From contig NC_031500.1 of assembly GCF_000237925.1 (NCBI RefSeq), positions 13,913,753 to 13,977,752 of the forward strand: DNA of 64,000 bases, written 5' to 3'. Positions 48,601 to 60,600 of the stretch are shown here, piece after piece (positions within the stretch are counted from its first letter, which is position 1; each line of letters opens with the position of its first letter). Position numbers and translations under genes: made by a program. The stretch is from Schistosoma mansoni. Taxonomy: Eukaryota > Platyhelminthes > Trematoda > Strigeidida > Schistosomatidae. The notes below the pieces were generated by a model, which had not been told where the DNA came from, ran no database searches, and saw nothing but the letters and a program-made list of their open reading frames with translations.

Positions 48601-51600
48601 CAACGCCGATGGACAAGAATTCTCCCTATCCTCCTATTCCTTGCTCAATAACAACAGACAGAATCCGAGTTTCTACCAGAAAATTCATTACACAAACACG
48701 AAGGAGGATCCTATGGTTTACAACTCACGCAGATAACTATATTCATAACGCTCTTGAAGATCCTGTGCCAAAATATTATACTAAAATATAAGCGAATCAA
48801 AATGATGACAAGGTTCTCTTAAGTGTGAAGTAAACGAAAACTAGTAACGCAGTAAACTTCAGCAGAAAAAGTATTCAACTCAAATTCCCATACGATGAAT
48901 TACAAAGTGGATATGTTTCAAAAGTTATCTTAAGGATCCAGAATTCCCAAATAATAATTTTTTGAGCATGAGTCCAATTGGTATTATAAAGGTTGAAACA
49001 TGCATTGTTTAAAAATGAATTTATAAGAAATCTGATACAAGTTTCAAATTGTAGGAAAATGTACTATATTCGTCTTTCAGTATAACTTTGACTAAAACAT
49101 GAAAAATATAAAATTCAACGAAAGTATCACTTGGTAATAAATCCACTGAAAAGATATCGTTTCATAGAATTTCATAAACTTAGGAAATATGCTTGTAAAG
49201 ATCCCACTAGTTGAACTTATTCCTTCTTACATCAAAAACAACTAGGGTAGATAACAACAATACCCTGACAGTTACTAGTATACCATTTTAGTATATTGTA
49301 CATTGTTAAAATACTATTAGAAGGGGTTTTGTGGAGATTCCAGTATTTTCATAGTTGAAAGCATGAGTCAATTGAAGCTAGACCACCAGTGAAAACCTGG
49401 AAGCACTGGACGACCGTTTCGTCCTATAGTGGGACTCCTCAGCAGACTGGTAAGTCCTGGGTTCGAATCTCGCGAGGCGAGATCGTGGATCTTCGGTGCT
49501 GAGGAGTCCCACAATAGGACGAAACGGCCGTCCAGTGCTCCCAGGTTTTCCATGGTGGTCTAGCTTTAATTGACTCACGCTTTCAACTATAAAAATACCA
49601 TTAGTTTTACTAAATGGTGTCAAATAATTCAAAAGAACATAATGAAATTAAAGATTGAACACGATATTATCCAATATGTATTCGAAAAAAACAACAAAAG
49701 TATGTATATAAGGTAAACAAAATTAACGAAGATGACAGTGAAAACGATGAGTATTTCAAATACAAGTCAATATCATATTAAATCGACAAGAAAAATTTCT
49801 TCTTCTTTGAGTTATGTATGTAATTCATGATTGAAGTATAAGTAAGACACTAAAAAAGCTTTTAATATTCAATAACTTAATGAATTAATTCATGTTTAAA
49901 CAAGCTATACATCTACTTATAATAATAGTAATAATAATAATAATAACAGCGGTAATAATGGTATACCTTCCTTCAATAAAGAAAAAAAATCAACTTACAT
50001 TGATCATTACGTGAATTATTAAGATGATAGAGTATAGGTACAAGTAAATCTAATACTTGACTTGATTTTAACACATAATACATAAATTTTTTATTGCATT
50101 CGCATATTCGCCAAAATAACACTAAAAGTTCTTGATGCATTTGAACTTTTTTGCTAGATCCAGGAAGATATGTTTGTACTAATGGATTATTTAATAAACG
50201 AGTTATTCCAGAGAGAATAAATGCAAAATCCTTTAAAAAGCAAAGAGAAAAGATAGAAATAAGTACTTCGAAACTTTCAATTTTGATAGACTTTAAAGTA
50301 TGTGAGTACAAATATTTCTAAGTTAGACATGTACACCGTTGAATTTTGGTTGTGGTTCACAGGTTAAGTATTAGCGCATGAGACGAAAGTTTATGGGTTC
50401 CGTCTTTTGTGGTAGTGGTCATGAATGCCACTACTGATGAGCCCCACACTAGGTGCAATAATTGTTCAATACTTTTACGTTTTCAACGGTTGTTCAAACT
50501 ATGCAAGTTTGTGAACTCAGTAACATTCAACAATCTCGAAGACCGATGAACTAACGACTATTTTTATAGTTGAGATCATGAGTCAATGGAAGCTAGACCA
50601 CCATGGAAAATCTGGAAGTACTGGACGGCGGTTTCGTCCCATTGTGGGACTTCTCAGCAGTGTGCATTCACGATCCCAACTTGCCGTCCAGTGCTTCCAG
50701 GTTTTTGATGATGGTCTCGCTTCAATCGACTCATGATCTCAACTATTAAAATTACTAAAATATCTACAAAACCCCTTCATATATTTTTATATTGAGAAAA
50801 GTAAAATCATGGTATGGCTAAGGTAACAGGTACATAACCTGTCAAACAAATGACACAATCGAGCACCATTTCCCTCAAGATTACGGGTACATCTTGATGA
50901 CGAGTGCCAAATAGCACAAAGCCTAGATCCGGGGGTTTCCTATAGTCTCCTTCCAACCACTTAACGACAACCATGTTTTTCCCTTTTTTCTGAAGAATTT
51001 AATAAAACGAGCGATTAATTTTAAAATAAACAAGAATTCATGAATAATCAGATAAGAAACAGTCAATTAGACATCGCTCACCAAAACACTAGGACAAATA
51101 TGGGTTAGTCCAAACTGCCATACCATATAAGCAAGATAAGATGAATAACAAAAAAGATCAAGATAATGTAGAGGTGAGAATAATTAAGCGTTGAGAATAT
51201 TGTTCCAAAAGATATCATAGAAAGGTGTGTATGGAAGAAAATTGAAACTCAATATAGAGTAAGATGTAGGTACATTGTGAATGACTCTAAGTCGATAAGC
51301 ACTAAATAAGTATTGAATGAAATGTTTATAATATTTAAAAAATGGAGATAAGGAATGAACGTATGCTTGGTCTGCAGGAGTCCTAAGAACTTCAACTATA
51401 TGACCTAATTTCCTTCATGATCTGTGGCTACCTCATGAATTACTGATATCTGGCTATCTTACAGAAGTTAAAAACATAATACTACATCAAAAAATGTACA
51501 TCTGAATAGAAGATGTTTCACTATGAGTAAAAAAGCCCCAAATGCCCTGGTACGGTCGAGAGTGGGGAGAGTCCGCTCTCTCTCTCTCTCGAAATGCTCT

Positions 51601-54600
51601 CACATGGCCAGCGAATATATAGCCTCTGCCAGGGAAGTCCTACTCACTGCCTTCTCGTGGCACCGGTGTTGTTTACGAAATTGAGAGGACGAAAAGCGAA
51701 TGTACGGCGCTTTAACTGGGTTGGTGGATGTGGAGGATCCACCTAGGGGAGTTGTAAAACCCTCATTCCAAACCAATGGTGCACATGGGCTCCAGCACCC
51801 TGAGGGAACAAATGGCGTACGAATCAATCGTTGATCACTGGCTACCATGGGACTGCTTCTCCTCACGATGCTCCACTGCCTTGTGGATCAGATCTTTCGG
51901 TCAAAGGCTCCGGGTGTGGGCCCCTAAGGAAACCACCTGCTTCAGTTCGGGCACCTGGGCAGTATCACAGCCCTCACACAAATCGAATGAGATTTGTATG
52001 GCGCATATGTATCTGGTGCTTCCTTGTACCAGTACTTATGTGTTTAAATAAATAAATAATGAGTAAAAAAGTACAATTTCATTTTATAATCAATTTAAAA
52101 TATCCAACTCAATAAATGCTCAGTTTTAAACTGTTGTATCGTAGGTGCGAATTCAACAGCTACGGTTTAGACAACCAGGCGGTAATAAAAAGCAGATATA
52201 CAAAAAGCGTCATATAAGAACGAGTGCATCAATTTGTATTTAACAACTGAATTGTATTACTAAATTGCCCGATTTTAAATAATGTATTTTGTGCCAGAGC
52301 TAGCGTAACCGATTGACAGTTCAAACAAATAGGTTTGACACTGTTATTCTACAGTTAAAACCCGAATTCTTTGACGACTACGCCAACGACAAATTTAGTT
52401 ATCACGTCTGTCCAAAACTGTACCGAAGCTTAGCACACTGTGAAGAAAATATGATAAAATATTTTCATTTTTAGTTGTTACGCCGATTTCGATTGTGAAC
52501 CCAGTAAATCGTTTACTAATTCCCAGTCAGTCAGTCAGCTACAACATAGAACCAGGCACATTTATGCATCGGTCCAAGTTGCCATACCTCGTTAGCACAA
52601 CAAGATGAACACGAATTCCAAGTCTCTTTGTGTTCCAGGGGACGAACCTACATTACCGGCAACTATAACCGTATATAATTACTCGACCTGCAGCAAGTTT
52701 AATAACTTTTAATGCAACTTGCTGAAAGCGAAGAGGTTTACCAACTTTGTAGAAACCTTGAAAAACCACTAAGATACACAAGTTAGAATCGACTACTAAT
52801 AGAAGTTTGGTAGATGAGGGGGTATTTAGGATCTGAGAGATTGAATCCTCAGGAATTTTAAGAGTACTTACTATAAGGTACCTTATGGGTCAAGTAAATT
52901 TACATAAATAACTATAATTTATTCTTATGAGAATATCACTGAAATAACACGTTTTGCAAGCATGGTTTTCAGTCTCATCTAACTGGCTGTAATTTTATGT
53001 GCTCAAAGGTGTGGAATTTTAGGCAAAAAACAGTTAACAAAAGCTTGGTGTAAGGATGCTAAGAAGATTGGTTAATAAAAACTATTAATGTTTAGTAAAA
53101 TTTTATGAATTCGTTTTACCACCATGGAAGACTCACTATAACGATGAGAATGCTACAAATCAGAGTAAATGTCGACCAGCGATGTTTTCAAACGCACCCC
53201 CTTTTGCACTCAGTCACTTTAGCCGGTACAGATAAATGGTTGTTACCTTCTACATTAAAAATCCTAGCCCTTACTTTGGTATTGTTTATTTGCTACTTTA
53301 GAAAAATCTAGTGATTAAATGGTTGCAGATTTTACAAGTCACATGAAAATATTAATTAAGTTCGAAGGAAATTAATAGAAAAATGAAATTAACTGGTTGG
53401 AAAATAAATATCAAATAAGGACACAGCCACTTATAGTTTTCACTATGATCAAACTAGCTAACGAAAATTCATGAAAATAAAACTACCCATATTCTGGGAT
53501 GGTGAGCTTTGTATACACCTGATTTAAGACAGAGGTCCGTTAACTTTCAAAGCATCACCCAAGAGCTCATAAATTTATAAATTTATGTTAATCACATATA
53601 GTGTATAGAGTGCCAAAACATCTGCCTGACGAAAATGTGAAGTACTTCAAAAACAACTAACAGTTGATAGCTAAAGGTATTATTTTTAAGACACTACCTG
53701 AGACTTCGATAAACATTATTATTGGTTGACTAATGATCTTAAACAAGTAAAAAACGGCAGATGGCTAAATAATATGTTTGAAGAAAATGGTATCAAAATA
53801 AAACTAACCTCATCTCTGTGTATACGAGACATGTAATTTACGAACAGATTCATCTCACTATTCCATGCATCTCCATTCCCACTATTTCGACTAGTCATCC
53901 CAGTACCATTTAAACTTAACTGTTCATCAACATCTGAACAAGAATGGCTGTGAGAAGAATTTAAATCACGAAATGATGCATTCGAATACGTAGGGCTTGG
54001 TATCATGTGATCAGGTTCTAATGTTATGCACAGGATCTATGGGGAACAAATATAGTTTTCCAAGTAAATACGACAGGAAACGATACTTTAGTCATACAAA
54101 AAACAATTTACCAATCAACATATGTTTACTAGTGACTGGCTTCAAGAGGTATTACCTGGAGTTCTAGTGAAAAGCAGTGATCAGTGGAGTTCAACCAGGT
54201 CTGTTGTGAGATAGTAACTCACTGAAAACAATGGCGGATGTGTCGCTCAATTTCGTGGATCGGTTGAAATTAGACATTAACACTGTTGGATGCCGGCTCA
54301 GTGATCTAGAGGTTAAGCGCCCGCGCGCGAGACTAATAGTCCTGAGTTAGAATCTCGCGAGTCGAGATCGTGGATGCGCGCTGCTGAGGGGTACTACAAT
54401 AGGACGGAACGGCTGTCCAGTGCTTCCAGGTTTTGCATGTCGGTCTAGCTTCAGTTGACTCATGATCTCAACTATTAAAATGTATTTGTCCGTTCTTTTG
54501 ATATAATGCTGATTGTACGACAACTACATTTGCATACAAGAAACATGTCATTTGGATGATTTAAGGGGGAAAGTTACTTTCTACTCTCGTTGTTTAAGCT

Positions 54601-57600
54601 GTCGGGAAAATTTAAGTTATATTTGAAATATGAATAGATGAGGAATATGAAGTATTACAAACTTTTTTAGTTTTAATAGAAGCATTAGAGGTAAAAATAA
54701 ACTTTGTTTAACTAAGTAAATTAACGAGTATCATATATACAACTTCCTTTATTAAATTTAGAAAAGTAAGGACAACTAAATTATTAACTTACCTGTAAAG
54801 CTACTTCAACTAAAGGTTCACGGGAATCAGAAAACATAAGGTGATTGTACGGTACACCTAAACCAACAGGATCATATGCACAAACAACGTTTAACAGAGA
54901 AGCAAATAATGGCAGTGCGTGACGATTCACCGTACTTGTGAAAAATTTAACCCATCTATTTTCGGAGCGGTGAGCTTCCTCTTGTTCCAAATACATAGTC
55001 TCAGAAAAACAAGTCAAAATAAGTTTGAGGATTTCTGTCCGGTTAGAATCATGAATGGCATTTACTGCAGGGGCTTGTGCAAATCCCACACCAGACTGCC
55101 AGATATACTCACAACTGTCAATAGTATGCATATCTTCTGGGCTTTCCTAGAATGAGAAATTAATTGTGTAATATCACTGAGATGTCTCTAATAAGAAAAA
55201 TGAACCAGACGTATCACGAAATTTATTCACACAATTTGCCAACTGCTCATTTTAGGAGAATTAATATCTCAAGAGGTCTTTATGTTTAGAAAACATGTTA
55301 CAGCATTTCCATCTATAGATAAAATGCTCCCCTGGAACAACAATCGCAGAAGTATGTTAGGATAAAGATTAAGTCAGGATGAATCGAGTCACCTTCCGGA
55401 AAGGAACCTAGTGAGAGTAAAGAAGATAGAATCAAACCATATTGCTGAACAAACTAATCAGAATAACCCCAGAGAGAAACTATTCTTTACAGTACGTCAC
55501 ATCAAATATGTGGTCTATATTGGTAAACTAATGAAACTAGGCATGTTAAGGTGGCTGTTCAATTGTCAATGATTCCATTAACCTATGCCCTTTCTTAGTT
55601 TGACCGCTCCTAGTTTTCTTTCAATCTGCTCCTATACCAGACAACACCCGTCGAGGCAAGTTGATAGGAGTTAACTGGGCTTTCTGAATAAGTACTGAGA
55701 CTTTGTTAGAAACTAACGCACCAGGGCTGATGAGACTTCAAACATAAGTGAAGTGGTCAAAACAATCTACTACCTCACTCCCTATCACCAGTACAGGCAT
55801 TTATGCCAACCAGTCCTGAAGTAATATTTCGAATTTAGGGGAAACGCATCCCAAATATGCTTATGTTATTTAAAGCGGCTAGAGGTTAATTAGCCACGTT
55901 TACCACATTTTGGTATTTTAAGTCCATAAATGAACCTTCTGGCGAATCAATCCGTAAGATGGTAAACGAAAAGTTATTGCTAAGTCATAGATGAAGAAAT
56001 CATGTAAAAAAGAGAACAGTGTGCAACCCTGACGAACATTCGAGGTTAAGTATTTTGGTGACAGTACGCCGTGATCTGACTCGTCCGGTAGTATTCGAAT
56101 ATAGAGCTTTCACCAGGATGATCTATTTCTTTGGTGTGACTTTAGATGACAAACTGACAGCTGAGTAAGACGTCGGGATCTAAACTATAAATTGGGTTCT
56201 GAAAACGCCACTTACTACCAATAGCTGTAATACGTGAGGGGCCTAGGGCAAAATATGGTGACTTGGATGGCCGTTGCTACTACCTTGACGTGGTGGTTGA
56301 GCTTGCCTATCGTGATGAAGCAATCGAGCTATGCTGGCTGGAACAATCGTTCCTCGAGGTCCTACCATGCCAGACAGGTCGGTTGAAGAGCGGTAAGACT
56401 AAAAGTAGCAATCCCAAGGTCCGAAGGCGAAGTCGTACTGCCGACTGTACAGAGGTGTGACAGCAGTAAGGTGTTTCCTTCAGACGACCAGCATGACAGC
56501 AATGCTGCCTTCCCACAAGGAGGGGTGGGGTTAGAAAAGGTCGACCCTAAAAATGCACACCTCGCCTTATCCCACGGATTTCCGTCTCCGGCGGTAAGGT
56601 CCTTTGAAGAACGGAGCTAACACGTCAAAAATCCCCCACAAAAAGGCCGTACGTGACCGGCCTCAAGCAGTTGTCCCTTGGGCACTGCGGTCACGCTCCC
56701 AGGTCGTTAAGACTAACACTAATCCAACTTCTTTTTCAGGTCCCTCAAGAAATACCCTTCCAGCCGGAAAGTGATATTAGCCCCCATACCCGCAACAGCA
56801 CACGAGACCAAGTTGGTCACTTTCAAATCCTTCCTACTCCTAATAACTCTCTTATCTCCACGACTAACCCTTCCCACGTCCTTTTATCACTTCGCACCGC
56901 TAGGGCAAACGATTCAAGTACACGGAACGTTATTCCTGGTCTCCTGAAACCACGCTCTAAAATACATCAAGGAACTTTTAATGTCCGAACATTGTGCCAA
57001 ATAGGACAACAGGCTTCCTTAGCTAGGACTCTAGAATCTTACACCATCGATGTGTGCTGCGTCTCCGAAACGCGCATACAAGATCCGAGTAGTGTCATTC
57101 ATTTGACCTCACCTAATCAAAATAAAGAACCATCTCGATACACGCTTCGTGTATCTGGAAGCCCTGATGCTGCTTCCCGTGGCCTCGCTGGAGTAGGTAT
57201 AGCATTAAGTCGTAGGGCAGAACTAGCTCTTTTAGACTGGATCCCAGTAGACAGTCGTCTATGCGCTGTCCGACTGAACGGATCAGTAAGGACTCGGAAA
57301 GATAGGGAAACTCGTCGTTGCCTCTTCGTCGTTTCTGCCTACTCTCCCACTGACTGCAGCTCAGACGATATAAAAGATGAGTTTTACAGGAAACTTTCTG
57401 ACCTTCTCCGAAAAGCTAGGCGTTCTGATGTAGTAATAGTGGCTGGTGACTTTAATGCTCAAGTAGGTAAACTAAGTGAAAGGGAAAGACACCTGGGTGG
57501 ATCTTATGGTGTCATGGCGAAAAGAACAGATAATGGCGACCGTCTGTTGCAGCTGTGCTCAGATAACCGCCTATTTCTTGCAAATACTAACTTTAAGCAT

Positions 57601-60600
57601 AAGGGAAAACAACTTTTGACATGGCGACCCCAAAATCCGTCCCAACGTTGGAGACCCAATTAGATCACATCGCTATCAGCCACCGATGGAGGGGCTCGAT
57701 AGAAGATTGTCGCCCATTCTGGGGCACATGTTTAGACTCAGATCATGCTCTAGTGCGAGCACGTATCTGTCTGCGTCTTACTGGACGTAGGAAAGACACT
57801 GCAGGGAAGCCTCTAAGGGTTCTACTTAATGATAAGCAAGCTAAGAATATATTTCAGGAACAACTGGAAAAACAGTTAGACAGACATGTAAGTTGTGCCC
57901 ACCCCGAAGCAGCGTGGAATGACATCCGTAAAGCTGTGGAAACAGCAGTGATATCCGCTAGTAAGGTAAGCCATAAGGTCAGGGAGAAACAATGGATCTC
58001 GGCAGCATCTACCACACTGATAGATGCTCGAAAACTCATCCCACCTGGCTCTGAACATAACGAAGAGCGGAGTCAGCTTAAGCGAAGGCTAATAAGAAGC
58101 CTACGCAATGATCGTGAACAGTGGTGGGTAGCGAAAGCAAGAGAGATGGAAAGGCAGCGGCAATAGGTAACAGCAGACAGCTATTCAGACTTATTAAAGA
58201 AACCGGCATTAGGAACCCAACTATTAGCGAAACTATCTTAGACAAAGATGGGCATATCATTCATTCTCAATCCAGGAGATTGGATCGATGGGCAGAACAC
58301 TTTAGGGATCAGTTCAACTGGCCTTCAGCCACACTTCAGTTACCCACGATCCCCAGTCGTCCTGAATGGCAAATTGAGGTAAGTCCTCCAACTCTCTACG
58401 AGGTTGAAAAAGCTACAGGAAATCTAAAGCGAGGTAGAGCCGCAGGCCCTGACAGGTTTACCCCTGAGATTTCTAAGGATGGTGGTCCAGTACTAGCAGC
58501 GAGATTGACTGAGGTCTTAGGTAGAATCTGGGAAGTGGACGTAATTCCATCTGACTGGTCCCAATCACTGATTGTGCCAGTCTATAAGAAAGGACAAAAG
58601 TCCTCCTGTGACAATCACAGAGGAATCAGTTTGACTAATATAGTGTCTAAAATATTAGCTTCAATAATACTTAGGCGCCTAACCAAAGCTCGTGAAGAGC
58701 AGACTAGAGAAAACCAGGCTGGTTTCCGACCTGGACGTGGTTGTATAGACCAGATATTCACTCTACGTCAGGTCCTAGAACATAGACATACATTCAGACG
58801 TCCCACAATAGTAGTATTTCTTGACCTTAAGGCGGCATTTGACTCCGTTGATCGTGAGGTTCTATGGCAGTGTTTGTCAGTGAAAGGAGTACCGAAGAAG
58901 TACATTAACCTCATAAAGGCTCTCTACTCGAACACAACTGGTCGAGTTAGAGCCTATGGCGAACTGTCATCAGAATTGGTTACCTCGAGTGGTGTTCTTC
59001 AGGGCTGTCCACTCTCGCCATTCTTGTTTAACTTTGTCGTTGACATGCTTTTAGAGATATCACTTTCATCATCTCAATATCCTGGAGTTGAACTTTTACC
59101 GGGAGATTCACTTGTTGACTTAGAATACGCCGACGACATAGTTTTATTCGGTGAAGACGCTGACAAAATGCAGAGTCTTCTGACTACTGTAAGCAACAAT
59201 GCAGGCATGTTCGGGATGTGATTCTCTCCCTTGAAGTGCAAAATGTTACTTCAGGATTGGGTTGCATCGACACCTGAACTAATGATAGAGAGTGAAGTAG
59301 TTGAGCGTGTTGACAGCTTCACTTATCTTGGGAGTCTCATCAGCCCTTGTGGTCTGGTGTGTGACGAAATCTCAGCACGGATACAGAAGGCTCGTCTAGC
59401 TTTCACCAACTTGCGTCATTTATGGCGTAGGCGAGATATCCGTCTAGCAACCAAAGGACGTGTTTACTGTGCAGCAGTCCGTTCCGTCCTACTTTATGGC
59501 AGTGAAACATGGCCGATAAGAGTAGAGGATATTCGTAGGCTACTAGTATTCGATCATAGATGTCTTCGAATCATTGTTCTTATATCCTGGGACCACCGAG
59601 TAAGTAATGTAGTTGTTAGGTGGGTAAGGATGGCAAATCGATTGATGAAGTAGTGAAACTTCATCAGTTGAGATGGCTGGGACATGTGTTACGAATGCCC
59701 AACCACCGACTGCCCCGACGTGCAATGCTTTATGGTGTAGGAGCAGGTTGGAAGAAAGCTAGGGGCGGCCAGACCAAAACATGGCATAAATCCATGAAGT
59801 CGCTGACAAGTGGACTGGGCCATGTTGGTAGGTGTAGACTACCTGGTTGGGATTTGCGAGATAATAGCAACCGATGGTTAGAGACCTTGAATGACATGGC
59901 TCAAAATCGTTTGCAATGGCGAAGGTGCATCCACTCTTTGTGTTCTACCAAATTCTAATCTTCTGAATTCTTCATGTCCCTATCCTTTTTCTCTTTCCAA
60001 ATTTATTTCACCGTATTATACTCCTTCAATAACATCTTCAAACCCTTATCTTTCACATAATACTTATACTCTTACTACTTCTACCACTATGGAATTTGAA
60101 TCGACAACTGCATCTTTGTGCTAATGTGGTATGGCGACTCGAACTGATGTACGTACGTACGAAGTTCTACGTTGTAACTGACTGACTGGATGAATTTAAT
60201 AACAAATAACCCTCTTAATTATTTGAATAGAAAATGACAAGAGCAAGTTGATTTACCATACATGATTGATAATGAAAAGTTTAACCATTGGATGCTTGTA
60301 AGAAATATAGGATTTCAGACAAAAAATGATTATGGCAAGGAATGAAACTGTTGCTTAATCGGCCAGTTTCAGGATGAAACCATCCATGAATTGTCAGTCC
60401 ATAAAATACTCCTAATTAGTTTCCGCATCGAGTAATATGGAATAAAACTACGGTATATACAGCAATAGCGAGTATCAAGTTATAGTTTATCGTCGTTACA
60501 GGTTTGTCTTTGCATTATGTGGCAAATAATCGACACATTACGAAACTTGTTTGAACTTTAGAAAACGGAGAACAAATGAGCGCGATAAATACAAAAGCTG

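Larger units (their letters stand above)
49321..49592. mobile_element. Head-to-head inverted hammerhead-SINE dimer
   Basis: The left part (49321-49445) is the minus-strand 3' half of family B with its hammerhead. The right part (49446-49592) is a plus-strand copy from box B (TCCTGGGTTCGAATCTCGCG) through the hammerhead to the tail (TTGACTCACGCTTTCAACTA). Flanking 12-mers AAATACTATTAG (49309-49320) and AAATACCATTAG (49593-49604) differ at one base. The unit lies in HID1 intron 8. Confidence 0.75.

Noticed and set aside
58121-59221. An active reverse transcriptase, since YADD and most RT motifs are intact
   Set aside because: The element is split over several frames and has a nonsense codon in the RT, so it cannot make the full protein.
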